Assembly: GCA_965220505.1 (NCBI GenBank)
Contig: CBDCQE010000003.1
Coordinates: forward strand, 62,001 to 126,000
Source of the DNA: Bin87 sp965220505
Lineage (GTDB): Bacteria; Chloroflexota; Dehalococcoidia; Lucifugimonadales; UBA3495
Reading direction: 5' to 3'
DNA length: 64,000 nt
Below, one piece after another: positions 8,448 to 16,968 of the stretch. A program made the position numbers and the translations under genes. Below the pieces are notes generated by a model. The model did no database searches, was not told the DNA's origin, and saw only the letters and a list, made by a program, of their open reading frames with translations. Each line of letters begins with the position of its first letter. The first letter of the stretch is position 1.

Positions 8448-8915
8448 ATGCTGCCAGATTTCAGGACGATATTAGTCGCGCTGTGGGCGCCAACGCTGGC
8501 CGGGGCGCTGGCGATCGCGGCGACGTGGCTGGTGTGGTTCTATGCCGCAGCACCATGCACTGCAGAAAACGCTACCGAGTTGATGTGCCGGCCAGGTCCT
8601 GTATCAAGGTACATCTCAACATCGGTACTTCACCATTGCTTCATTCACGGCAGCATAGCCGTAACCATCGTTGGAGGTTCTGACATCATGCTTTTCTTGC
8701 GCGAACGGCACCGCAACAACCAAATGATGGAAATGATGAGAACGTTCATGGAGGAAGTGACGGAACAGCGTCGGCAGGAAGTCGAAGAGCGCCGGCAGGC
8801 AGAGGAACGCGCCGCTGAGGAACGCCGGCAAGCGGCAGTGGAGCGGGAGGCGTTTCTGGAGGCTTTGAATCGCCTGACCGAGGCTGTCATCCAGAACGGA
8901 CGGAGCGGACAATAG
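8448..8915 (+). CDS. small membrane protein with C-terminal coiled coil
   Basis: 155 residues from the ATG at 8448; the open frame runs further upstream only through the end of the LLM gene. One clear membrane helix at about 10-32, a second possible one near 65-80 (SIAVTIVGG), then a long Glu/Arg/Gln-rich coiled coil (about 85-140: EERRQAEERAAEERRQ). Not a known family. The layout of a short membrane part followed by a charged coil recurs at 32644-33045. Two LLM oxidoreductases flank it. Function unknown. Confidence 0.6.
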   Translation: MLPDFRTILVALWAPTLAGALAIAATWLVWFYAAAPCTAENATELMCRPGPVSRYISTSVLHHCFIHGSIAVTIVGGSDIMLFLRERHRNNQMMEMMRTFMEEVTEQRRQEVEERRQAEERAAEERRQAAVEREAFLEALNRLTEAVIQNGRSGQ

Positions 8916-8956
8916 GCGGACGTACGCTGGCATTCGGCATTCGTAGAGGCTTGCGC

Positions 8957-9967
8957 ATGAAATTCGGCATTTACAGTTCCATCGCGGACCCGCCGGCCGG
9001 GGAGAACCTGGCGCTGCGGGTTGATGAAGTCGTGGCGGAGGCGAAGCTGGCCGAGTCGGTGGGGTTTGATTCCTGCTTTTTCGGGGAGCACCACCAGGAC
9101 CGGGACGGCTTTTTGCCGTCGCCGCTGATCGTGTCGGCGGCGGTGGCGGCGCAGACCACGACGCTGAACCTGGGGACCTCGGTGATCCTGCTGCCGCTGC
9201 ACCATCCGGTTCACCTGGCGGAGGACGTGATTACGCTGGACATCGTGTCGCGGGGGCGGTTCATCCTGGGCGTGGGCCTTGGTTACCAGCCGGTGGACTT
9301 CCGGACGTTTGACATCGCCATCGAGCAGCGGGTGAGCCGGTTTGAAGAGGAGATCGAGATCATCCGGCAGTGCTGGAGTGGTGAGAGGTTTTCGTTCTCC
9401 GGCGAGCATTTCAACCTGGACGACCTCACCATCACGCCCAAGCCGTACTCGGATCCGGCGCCACCGCTGTGGATCGGGGCGAGTCGGACACCGGGCGCGC
9501 GGCGGGCGGGACGGATCGCGGACGGTTTTGTGGCCGGTCCCAGCACCGACCTGGAGAACACCATCGCGCTAGCCAGCGCATACCAGCGGGCTGCGGAGGA
9601 TGCAGGGAAAGAACCGGTTCTTTGCCTGATGCGCGACGCCTGGGTGGCCCCGACGCGGGCCGAGGCGGAGCGGGTGTACGGGCCGGAGGTCATTGACGCC
9701 TACAAGTACTACTGGCGTAACGGGCTCAACGAGTTCCGACAGTACACAGAGGAGTCGCAGATCAACATTGACAATCTGGGTCCCGACCGGCTGATCCTGG
9801 GCGAGTCCCAGGAGGTCGTGGACGAGTTCCACCGCTGGAAGGAGGCCACGGGAGCCGACTACTTCCTGCTGCGGCTGCGCCACGCGCACTCAGGCGGGCC
9901 GCCCCACGAGCGCATCATGGAGGCAATCCAGCTCTTCGGGGAGGAAGTTATTCCGCACTGCCAGTGA
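8957..9967 (+). CDS. LLM-class flavin-dependent oxidoreductase (2 of 5)
   Basis: 336 residues from the ATG at 8957, preceded by GAGG; a TTG two codons upstream is also open. Luciferase-like barrel with MKFGIYSS at the N-terminus, FFGEHH, LGTSVILLPLHHPVHLAED, DIVSRGRFILGVGLGY and PPLWIGASR. The GEHH and HHP-LAE motifs place it near the bacterial-luciferase/alkanal-monooxygenase-like branch rather than close to the copy at 7469. Probably uses reduced FMN or F420 on a small organic substrate; specificity unknown. Confidence 0.87.
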   Translation: MKFGIYSSIADPPAGENLALRVDEVVAEAKLAESVGFDSCFFGEHHQDRDGFLPSPLIVSAAVAAQTTTLNLGTSVILLPLHHPVHLAEDVITLDIVSRGRFILGVGLGYQPVDFRTFDIAIEQRVSRFEEEIEIIRQCWSGERFSFSGEHFNLDDLTITPKPYSDPAPPLWIGASRTPGARRAGRIADGFVAGPSTDLENTIALASAYQRAAEDAGKEPVLCLMRDAWVAPTRAEAERVYGPEVIDAYKYYWRNGLNEFRQYTEESQINIDNLGPDRLILGESQEVVDEFHRWKEATGADYFLLRLRHAHSGGPPHERIMEAIQLFGEEVIPHCQ

Positions 9968-10009
9968 GGTAAGCGGAACCCGTTGAGCAAACATTGACGA
10001 GAGCTTGCT

Positions 10010-10198
10010 ATGTCCATTCTTACGGCAGTTGCCATTATTATTCTGGTGCCCATCGCTTATTTCCTGTGCTTGGGAGCGGCCTACTGGCTGGGAAGTTTGC
10101 CCAAACGCAGCGAGTTCAACGCACTGGAAAACAAAGTGTACGAACTACAGAAAGAAATCAGGGAAGCCAAATCTATGATGGCTCTCAGCCGTCGATGA
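10010..10198 (+). CDS. single-pass membrane microprotein
   Basis: 62 residues: an N-terminal helix (about 2-30, strongly hydrophobic) and a charged C-terminal tail with heptad character (ALENKVYELQKEIREAK). The ribosome site is weak, but the membrane-plus-coil design matches other small genes here (8448, 57813). No family recognised. Confidence 0.5.
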   Translation: MSILTAVAIIILVPIAYFLCLGAAYWLGSLPKRSEFNALENKVYELQKEIREAKSMMALSRR

Positions 10199-10282
10199 GA
10201 CGGGTTTGGCATCATTGCCATTTTCGACGCCTAGCTCGCCAATGGCAAATCGCACCGCAACCAACTTTCAGGAGAATTCATC

Positions 10283-10843
10283 ATGCCTCGTTTCCCCATC
10301 GCGTCCCGGGATGCCGTGCCACCGGAACAAGTTGACGCTTTTGACGCTATCGTATCCGCACGCGGCGGAGCGGTGCCTGAGTTCGGGCCCATCGCCGTGC
10401 AGCTCCACGTGCCGGAGATCGCCCAGCGGGGCGAGGTCCTGCGGGACTACCTCCGCGCTGGGGGTTCGACCCTGCCCGACAACGTGGCGGAGCTGGCGAT
10501 GATAACCACCGCCCGCGAGTTGGACTGCCAGTTCATCTGGCACGCCCACGCCGCGGCCGGACGGCGGGCGGGGCTGAGCGACGCGCTGGTGGACGCTCTG
10601 CGCGACAAGCAGGAATTGCCGCCGTTGTCGTCCGCTGAATCGGCAGTCATCAACTATGGGCGGGAGTTCTTCCGCACGCGGCGGGTGACGCAGGCGACGT
10701 TCGATGCGGCGCGGGCCGAGTTCGGCGACCGGGGGCTGATCGAGCTGACCAACCTGATGGGGTACTACTCGGTGCTGGCGTTCAACATCAACGCCTTCGA
10801 GCAGTTGCCGCCGGCCTCGGACGAGCCGTTTTTGCCGGTGTAG
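10283..10843 (+). CDS. carboxymuconolactone decarboxylase family protein (second copy)
   Basis: 186 residues, clearly paralogous to 73-639 along its full length. E70, C82 and H89 form the conserved core; the second redox Cys is again Ile, so the single-Cys form is shared by both copies. AGGAG lies nine bases before the ATG. The gene sits 11 bases before a CxCGCG protein and may share its transcript. Likely a decarboxylase- or lyase-like enzyme on a small carbon compound; substrate unknown. Confidence 0.85.
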   Translation: MPRFPIASRDAVPPEQVDAFDAIVSARGGAVPEFGPIAVQLHVPEIAQRGEVLRDYLRAGGSTLPDNVAELAMITTARELDCQFIWHAHAAAGRRAGLSDALVDALRDKQELPPLSSAESAVINYGREFFRTRRVTQATFDAARAEFGDRGLIELTNLMGYYSVLAFNINAFEQLPPASDEPFLPV

Positions 10844-10854
10844 GAGAACTCAAT

Positions 10855-11421
10855 ATGGCTGAAAGAACCCATACACTCAATTCTCAAGAGGAGATGCGCG
10901 CTTTTTGGGAGGAAGAGGTAACCACTAAGCTCGACGCGCAACAAACGATCCTTTTGTTCGTGTCACATGACTTCCCAGATGAATTGAACTCTGCGTTTCA
11001 GTTCTTGAACAAGCATACGCACGACAACCTTGAGATCTTGGCCGTTGAGATCAAGCAACACCGGGAACAGTCCAGTGGAGCGTCGGAGTGTCGGGGCGAA
11101 GATGAAACGATGCCTGAAATGGCTGAGGGAGCGGTAACCAACACCGCACGCGATTGTCTCTGCGGCTGCGGTGCAGAGAACAATCCGGGCCGCAATTTCA
11201 ATAGCGGCCACGACGCACGACTTAACGGATGGCTTAATGAATTGAAGCGCGGCAATTTCGACGTTGCTGGCTCCCTGAGCTACGTTTCCGAAATGTGCCG
11301 CGGCAACCCTGACCTTTTCAAATCAAAGGACAATACCTCGGGTCACTTCTACAAGAAGTACACGCCAGAGAAAATTATCCAACTTGCCGAGAAGTTGGCC
11401 AAGCATCGGCAGCAAAACTAG
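10855..11421 (+). CDS. CxCGCG/GHD-motif protein with nuclease-like N-terminal segment
   Basis: 188 residues. Residues 14-70 (FWEEEVTTKLDAQQTILLFV, PDELNSAFQFLN, LEILAVEIKQ) resemble the C-terminal strand-helix region of some PD-(D/E)XK-type nuclease relatives, without the catalytic part. Residues near 98-122 hold CLCGCG, then F-N-S-GHDARL, a likely small metal-binding ribbon that also appears in the protein at 27311. A short lysine-rich tail follows. The codon mix is less GC-biased than the neighbours, hinting at transfer. Only two bases separate it from tldD. Function not known. Confidence 0.6.
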   Translation: MAERTHTLNSQEEMRAFWEEEVTTKLDAQQTILLFVSHDFPDELNSAFQFLNKHTHDNLEILAVEIKQHREQSSGASECRGEDETMPEMAEGAVTNTARDCLCGCGAENNPGRNFNSGHDARLNGWLNELKRGNFDVAGSLSYVSEMCRGNPDLFKSKDNTSGHFYKKYTPEKIIQLAEKLAKHRQQN

Positions 11422-11423
11422 CA

Positions 11424-12881
11424 ATGGACCCCCTAATCGCAACAGCACTTGATACCGCCCGGGCTCGGGGGGCGGAGTATGCTGACATCCGGCTGGTGGC
11501 CAACCGGGAGCAGCGGATTGTGGTGCGGAACGGGGTGGTGGAGACGATGACTGCCGACGAGTCGGTGGGGCTGGGGATACGGGCGGTGTACCAGGGGGCC
11601 TGGGGGTTTGCGTCGACACGGGAGTTGACCGGCGCGGCGGCGGACCAGGCGGCGGCGCAGGCGGTGCAGATCGCGCGGGCGTCGGCGAGTCAGAACGGGG
11701 CGGGAATGACGGCCGTGCAACTGCTGGGTTCGCCGGTAGCCAGCCGGGGCAGCTACGTTACGCCGATCAGCGTCGATCCGTTTGCGGTGCCGTTGGAGGA
11801 CAAGCTGGCTTTGCTTCTAGAGGCGGATCGCGAGATGGCCGCGGTTCCGCAGGTCACGGCGCGGATGGCCAACGTGGTGTTCATCCGGGAGGAGCGCACC
11901 TTCGCCAACACCGAGGGGGCGCTGGTGACGCAGACCATATACGAGGCCGGCGGGGGAGTGCAAGCGACAGCGGTGGGCAACGGCGAGACCCAGCGGCGCT
12001 CGTATCCGCAATCCCACGGGCGGCAGCAGGGGTGCGCCGGTTGGGAGTATCTGGTGGCGATGGACCTGTCGGGGAACGCACGGCGCACCGCGGAGGAGGC
12101 CGCTGAGTTGCTCACCGCGGAGCCGTGTCCTTCCAACATCAATACAGATCTGATCATCGACAGCAGCCAGCTGGCGTTGCAGATCCACGAGTCGTGCGGC
12201 CACGCGGTGGAGCTGGACCGGGCGCTGGGAGACGAGGCCGCGTTCGCCGGGACGTCGTTCCTGACGCCTGATCTGCTGAACGATTTCCGGTACGGATCGG
12301 AGCAGGTGAACATCACCGCTGACAGCACCAGCGCCACCGGACTGGGCACCTTCGGCTGGGATGACGAGGGACTGCCGGCGCAGGCGACGGACATAATCCG
12401 CGACGGGCAGTTTGTCGGCTACCTGATGAGCCGGGAGTCGGCGACGCGGCTGGGTATGCCGTCCAACGGGTGTATGCGGGCGTCGTCGTGGAACCGCATC
12501 CCGCTCATTCGCATGACCAACGTGAGCCTGGAGCCGGGCGAGTGGACGCTGGAGGACCTGATTGCCGACACCGACGACGGGATCTACCTGGAGACCAACC
12601 GGTCGTGGTCGATTGACGACCGGCGGTACAACTTCCAGTTCGGCACCGAGGTCGGACGCGAGATCAAGAACGGCAAGTTGGGCCGGCTGCTGCGGAACTG
12701 CACCTACACCGGGATCACGCCGGAGTTCTGGCGTAACTGCGATGCCGTGTGCGGGCCGGAGCAATGGCAACTCTGGGGCACGCCGCGATGCGGCAAGGGC
12801 CAGCCGGGGCAGATCGCGCACACCAGCCACGGGGCGAGTCCGTCGCGGTTCCGCAAGGTCCGCGTCGGCGTGATGCGCTAG
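11424..12881 (+). CDS. tldD: TldD-family metalloprotease
   Basis: 485 residues of the TldD/PmbA family, with the TldD-type zinc motif HExxxH at H255-E256-H260 (HESCGH). The N-terminal domain (EYADIRLV, GVVE, GLGIRAVYQGAWGFAST) is characteristic. TldD works with TldE as a heterodimeric protease that clips unfolded peptides and processes some modified peptides and antitoxins. The PmbA/TldE partner is the next gene, 168 bases downstream, across a REP pair. Full length compared with the family. Confidence 0.92.
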   Translation: MDPLIATALDTARARGAEYADIRLVANREQRIVVRNGVVETMTADESVGLGIRAVYQGAWGFASTRELTGAAADQAAAQAVQIARASASQNGAGMTAVQLLGSPVASRGSYVTPISVDPFAVPLEDKLALLLEADREMAAVPQVTARMANVVFIREERTFANTEGALVTQTIYEAGGGVQATAVGNGETQRRSYPQSHGRQQGCAGWEYLVAMDLSGNARRTAEEAAELLTAEPCPSNINTDLIIDSSQLALQIHESCGHAVELDRALGDEAAFAGTSFLTPDLLNDFRYGSEQVNITADSTSATGLGTFGWDDEGLPAQATDIIRDGQFVGYLMSRESATRLGMPSNGCMRASSWNRIPLIRMTNVSLEPGEWTLEDLIADTDDGIYLETNRSWSIDDRRYNFQFGTEVGREIKNGKLGRLLRNCTYTGITPEFWRNCDAVCGPEQWQLWGTPRCGKGQPGQIAHTSHGASPSRFRKVRVGVMR

Positions 12882-12895
12882 CTGCCAAAACAACC

Positions 12896-12997
12896 GTCAT
12901 TCCCGCGAAAGCGGGAATCCGGTACAGAAACCTACAATTATGATAGGGAAATCAGACACCTAGCCGTTTGTGGATTCCGGCTTTCGCCGGAATGACG
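12896..12997. repeat. inverted pair of REP-like palindromes between tldD and tldE
   Basis: Palindromes at 12896-12920 (ATTCCCGCGAAAGCGGGAAT core) and 12972-12997 (ATTCCGGCTTTCGCCGGAAT core) face each other across 51 bases. The first core has the ATTCCC(N8)GGGAAT form. The pair separates two genes that normally act together and could form hairpins in a shared transcript. Confidence 0.8.
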
Positions 12998-13049
12998 TTT
13001 GAAAGGCCGGGATGACGGTGAAATGTCAACACAACCTGGGTAAAACAAA

Positions 13050-14384
13050 GTGCTCGGCCCCGACTACATTCACTCCCTGCTGCGGGAGGCGCTGCGCCAC
13101 TGTCCGCCCGATGCGGACGGCGACATCTACCTGACGGCCGCTGAACAGGCACTGACGCGCTTCGCCAACAACCGCATCCACCAGAATGTGGCGCACCAGG
13201 ACGCCATCGCGCACGTTCGGGTTGCGGTTGGGAAGCGACAGGGTCGAGCGGTGACCAACGACCTGTCGGAAACGGGGCTGGCGGACGCGGTCAGGCAGGC
13301 CGGCGAGTACGCCCGGCTGATGCCCGAGGATCCGGATTTTCCCGGTCTGCCGGAGCCGGAGCCGGCGCAATCGGTGGCGGCGTACGACGAGGACACGGCG
13401 GCCTGCGACGCGGACAGACGGGCGGCCATCGCGGGAATGGTGTGCAACAAAGCCGCCGAGCTTTCGCTGGAGGCGGCCGGGTTCTGCCGCACCGGCGCCA
13501 CTGAGTTGGCGGTGGTCAGCACGCGGGGCGCGGACGCCTACCATATAGGTTCTTTCTCGGGTCTGCTCATCACGGCGCGCAGCGACGACTCGGCGGGTTG
13601 GTCCAAGGGTGGCGGCTGGCGGATGGATGCGATTGACGGCGAGGCGCTGGCAGACGAGGCCATCGGCAAAGCGGTGCGCGGCCGCAATCCGCGCGACCTG
13701 GAGCCGGGGGAGTATCCGGTGGTTCTGGAGAACTACGCGGTGGACGACATGCTGGAGGCGCTGAGCTTTTACGGCATGGGCGCGCAGATGGTGCAGGACG
13801 GGCGCAGTTGGATGAGCGACTTGCAGGGACAGCAAGCGATGAGCCCGCTGGTTTCGATCTATGATGACGGTCTGGATCCGGCCGGGTGGCCGGTTCCCTT
13901 CGATGCGGAGGGGGTGCCCCGGCAGAGGGTGGAGGTGGTGACGGATGGCGTCGTGCAGGGGCCGGTGTACAACACGTACACTGCCGCCAAGGCCGGCGTG
14001 GCATCCACGGGGCACCAGCGGGGAGCCACGGGCGGGCCGACGGCGACGAACCTGTTCGTGCGGCCTGGAGACCGCAGCACCGAGGACCTGATCGCGTCGG
14101 TGGACCGGGGGTTGTACATCACGCGGTTCTACTACACGCGCCTGTCGCACAACCGCGGGTGCGTGATGACCGGCATGACGCGGGACGGCACGTTCCTGAT
14201 CGAAAACGGCGAATTGACCGCGCCGGTGAAGAACCTGCGATTCACCCAGAGCTACGTGGAGGCGCTGGCCGGGTGCCAGGCACTTTCGAGTCCGGCGCAC
14301 CTGAACCTTAACGAGGCGGGCGTGGCGATGCACGTGCCGGCGGCGCTGCTGGGGAGTTGGCGCTTTACGGGGCAGACGGTGTAA
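13050..14384 (+). CDS. pmbA: TldE/PmbA-family protein, partner of TldD
   Basis: 444 residues of the PmbA/TldE branch: ALTRFANNRIHQNV near the N-terminus, then YPVVLENYAVDDMLEAL and GHQRGATGGPTATNL in the C-terminal half. It has no HExxxH, as expected for the non-metal partner subunit. Translation probably starts at the GTG at 13050, because the ATG at 13023 meets a stop after six codons. Together with the upstream TldD it should form the TldD/E protease. Confidence 0.88.
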   Translation: MLGPDYIHSLLREALRHCPPDADGDIYLTAAEQALTRFANNRIHQNVAHQDAIAHVRVAVGKRQGRAVTNDLSETGLADAVRQAGEYARLMPEDPDFPGLPEPEPAQSVAAYDEDTAACDADRRAAIAGMVCNKAAELSLEAAGFCRTGATELAVVSTRGADAYHIGSFSGLLITARSDDSAGWSKGGGWRMDAIDGEALADEAIGKAVRGRNPRDLEPGEYPVVLENYAVDDMLEALSFYGMGAQMVQDGRSWMSDLQGQQAMSPLVSIYDDGLDPAGWPVPFDAEGVPRQRVEVVTDGVVQGPVYNTYTAAKAGVASTGHQRGATGGPTATNLFVRPGDRSTEDLIASVDRGLYITRFYYTRLSHNRGCVMTGMTRDGTFLIENGELTAPVKNLRFTQSYVEALAGCQALSSPAHLNLNEAGVAMHVPAALLGSWRFTGQTV

Positions 14385-14415
14385 TCTGGTATAAGTTGGA
14401 TATGAGGCTGGCTCT

Positions 14416-14802
14416 ATGCAGACAACGTTGAACATTGACGAAGCCATCGTGGAACGGCTGCACGCGGAGGCGAAGCGGCGAGGCACCACGGCGTCCGCGC
14501 TGGCGGAGGCCGGCATTCTCCACATCCTGAACCGGGTTCCAGAGGCAGCTCCGGGAAAAATCTCCGCCGAATCTCTCCCGAAACTGCCAACCTGGCGGTT
14601 CGGCGAGATGCTGGTTGACATATCCAACCGTGAGGAACTCTACCGCATAATGGATGTCTACGACGGGCAACCGCCGCCGCAAACGGCTGAAGAGTTGATA
14701 GCACGACTACCCACATGGAACAGCGGCGGTGAGTTGGTTGACATCACCGATAAAGAGGAACTCTACAGGGTGATGGACGAAGGCGATGGTTTTCGATACT
14801 AA
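14416..14802 (+). CDS. RHH antitoxin with duplicated C-terminal toxin-binding motif
   Basis: 128 residues. Residues 1-40 form a ribbon-helix-helix DNA-binding domain (TTLNIDEAIVERLHAEAKRRGTT). The tail then holds two copies of a 24-residue motif, 57-80 and 98-121, each reading LPTW....(M/E)LVDI(S/T)(N/D)(R/K)EELYR(I/V)MD. In VapB-type antitoxins one such acidic tail normally wraps the PIN toxin. The stop overlaps the PIN gene start by 17 bases, which supports a toxin-antitoxin pair. Probably autoregulates the pair through its RHH domain. The doubling is unusual. Confidence 0.8.
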   Translation: MQTTLNIDEAIVERLHAEAKRRGTTASALAEAGILHILNRVPEAAPGKISAESLPKLPTWRFGEMLVDISNREELYRIMDVYDGQPPPQTAEELIARLPTWNSGGELVDITDKEELYRVMDEGDGFRY

Positions 14803-15217
14803 TATCCTGGTGTATACCGCCAGGGAGGATGCGGAATTTCATAATCCCTGCCAAAGGCGGATCGCAGAAGCCGGAACAGGTTCAATGGATGTTTTCCTTA
14901 CTCTGAACGTTTGCTACGAGTTTCTGCGGGTGATCACACACAGGAGGATATATCCCCAGCCGTGGAGTTTGCAGGAAGGTTGTCGCTTTCTGGCAACGTT
15001 GTTGTCGGCACCCAGGTTTGGGTTGCTCTTACCCACGCCCAATCACCTGTACACTCTCGACCAACTTGCCGACGAGTTTCCAAACATTCACGGCAACCGA
15101 ATTCACGATATGCATACCGCCGTTCTGATGCGAGAGCATGGAATCCACCAGATCTGCACTATGGACGGTGACTTCCGACGTTTCCCATTCATCGAAGTCG
15201 TCGATCCGCGCCAGTAA
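14786..15217 (+). CDS. PIN-domain ribonuclease toxin (VapC-like)
   Basis: 143 residues of the PIN fold: D4 in FDTNILVY, E45 in YEFLRV, D108 in IHDMHTA, and D127/D129 in MDGDF give the usual acidic metal-binding cluster. VapC toxins cleave specific tRNA or rRNA sites. The gene overlaps its RHH antitoxin by 17 bases, the usual layout for such a pair. All catalytic acids are present, so it is predicted to be active. Confidence 0.85.
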   Translation: MVFDTNILVYTAREDAEFHNPCQRRIAEAGTGSMDVFLTLNVCYEFLRVITHRRIYPQPWSLQEGCRFLATLLSAPRFGLLLPTPNHLYTLDQLADEFPNIHGNRIHDMHTAVLMREHGIHQICTMDGDFRRFPFIEVVDPRQ

Positions 15218-15230
15218 CTACGGAGTTGCT

Positions 15231-15428
15231 ATGAGCGATTTGAACAACGACGAGATCCAAGCACTGGCCAAGGCGGTGGGGCTCACCCTGAGCGAGCCGG
15301 AGCTGAGCCAGGTTACGCATAGCCTGAACGCGATGCTGGAGGAGATGGCCGCCATCAACCCGCCGGGGTTCAACCTAGAGGAATATTTGGCGGTGACCCA
15401 TCCGGCCGACATGGAGGTGGCAGAATGA
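15231..15428 (+). CDS. GatC/AtzG-like small amidase partner subunit
   Basis: 65 residues from the ATG at 15231. The helical pattern (IQALAKAVGLTLSEPELSQV, LNAMLEEMAAI) resembles GatC-like small subunits that wrap around amidase-signature enzymes (AtzG/GatC). Its stop overlaps the amidase start as ATGA at 15425-15428. That context, more than the short sequence, supports the call. No GatB follows, so this is not a tRNA amidotransferase set. Confidence 0.7.
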   Translation: MSDLNNDEIQALAKAVGLTLSEPELSQVTHSLNAMLEEMAAINPPGFNLEEYLAVTHPADMEVAE

Positions 15429-16858
15429 CGCCATCCGAAATACCGTTCCTGTCTGCATCTGAACTGGCCGCCGCGATTCGCGCCAGTGAGGTGTCGGCTC
15501 TGGAGGCGACGGACGCATACCTGGCGCGCATCGACGCAGTGGGCGACAAGCTGAACGCCTACATCACGGTGTGCGCCGACGAGGCCCGCGCCGACGCCAA
15601 ACGGCTGGATGAGGAGGCTGCCGCCGGCAACTTCCGCGGGCCGCTGCACGGCGTCCCGGTGGGCGTGAAGGACCAGATCTACGCGGCCGGGATACGCAAC
15701 AGTGACGGTTCCAAGATCCGCGCCGACTTCGTGCCGGACACTGACGCGACGGTGGTGGCCAAGCTCAAGGACGCCGGCGCGGTTATCATCGGCAAGACCA
15801 ACATGAGCGAGTTCGCCATGGGCGACCCGATCAGCAGCTGGTTCGGGCCGGCGCGGAACCCGTGGGATACGAACCGGAACCCGGGCACGTCCAGTACCGG
15901 CAGCGGGTCCGCAACGGCGGGGTTCCTGTGCGCCACGTCGCTGGGCGAGGACACGGGCGGCTCGATACGCGGGCCGGCGGCCAATTCCGGCCTGGTGGGC
16001 ATCCGGCCCACATGGGGGCGGGTGAGCCGCGCTGGGGTTGACGGGGCAAGCTGGTCGACGGACACCATCGGGCCCATTTCGCGCACGGTAACCGACTGCG
16101 CGCTGACCCTGGGCGTCATTGCCGGCCACGATCCCAAGGACCGCTACAGCCGGACCGAGCCGGTGCCCGACTACCTGTACGGGCTGGATTCCGGCGTGCG
16201 GGGGCTGCGCATCGGCGTGGTGCAGGAATTGATGGGCGGGCACGGCCTGTCGCTGAACGAACAGAGTCGGGCGGCCGCCGCGGCCGCCGCCGAAGTGTTC
16301 GGAGAACTGGGCGCGGAGGTGGTGCCGGTGAGCCTGCCCATGGCTCCGGTGACCGGCCCCATCGTGCGGACCATCACCAGCACGGAGCGGGTGAGCCTCA
16401 ATCCCGAGTGGCTCCGGGAGCGGTTCGAGGACTACCACCCGAACACGCGGGTGGCGTTCGCGGTGGGCAACCTGATACCGGGGCAGGTGTACTACAAGGC
16501 GCTGAAGCTGCGGGCGTTGGTGCGCCGGCAGGTGATCGAGGCGTTCCGCAGCGTCGACCTGCTGATACAACCCACATCCAGCGGGCCGGCGGGTCTGCTG
16601 GCGGACGAGCCGGCGATGATCGACAACAAGGAAATGGCTGCCGCCGCATTGAGGGATGGCAGCTTCCGGGGGCTGTACAGCCTGAGCGGATGTCCGGCGC
16701 TGAGCATTCCGTGCGGGTTCACCAGCGACGGCGAAGGCGCGTTGCCGCTGGCGCTGCAGATAGGCGGCCCGCACCTGGGTGAGGCGAATATATTTCGCGC
16801 TGCTTACGCCTACGAGCAGGCCACGCCGTGGCACGAGAGGCGACCGCCCGAACTGTAG
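15425..16858 (+). CDS. amidase-signature family hydrolase
   Basis: 477 residues with the amidase-signature triad K82 (GVPVGVKD), S156 (PGTSSTGS) and S180 (DTGGSIR). It hydrolyses C-N bonds in amides or biuret-like compounds. The glycine-rich signature has PGTSSTGSGSA instead of the common PGGSSGGSAAA, keeping both serines. It is co-translated with the GatC-like protein upstream and followed by a branched-chain-type binding lipoprotein, so import and hydrolysis of an amide could be linked. The substrate is unknown. Confidence 0.88.
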   Translation: MTPSEIPFLSASELAAAIRASEVSALEATDAYLARIDAVGDKLNAYITVCADEARADAKRLDEEAAAGNFRGPLHGVPVGVKDQIYAAGIRNSDGSKIRADFVPDTDATVVAKLKDAGAVIIGKTNMSEFAMGDPISSWFGPARNPWDTNRNPGTSSTGSGSATAGFLCATSLGEDTGGSIRGPAANSGLVGIRPTWGRVSRAGVDGASWSTDTIGPISRTVTDCALTLGVIAGHDPKDRYSRTEPVPDYLYGLDSGVRGLRIGVVQELMGGHGLSLNEQSRAAAAAAAEVFGELGAEVVPVSLPMAPVTGPIVRTITSTERVSLNPEWLRERFEDYHPNTRVAFAVGNLIPGQVYYKALKLRALVRRQVIEAFRSVDLLIQPTSSGPAGLLADEPAMIDNKEMAAAALRDGSFRGLYSLSGCPALSIPCGFTSDGEGALPLALQIGGPHLGEANIFRAAYAYEQATPWHERRPPEL

Positions 16859-16968
16859 AGGCGTCCATTTATCGGCATTCCGGGAAATCCTGGAATGCCG
16901 GATCAGAGGTTCCGGGCATCCGATGGATGCGGTGGTGTATGCTCTGCCGAGCAAACATGGTATTCGGT

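Noticed and set aside
11424..12881. TldD as a microcin-maturation protease linked to a peptide cluster
   Set aside because: No precursor peptide, modification enzyme or exporter is adjacent. The generic TldD/E role is enough.
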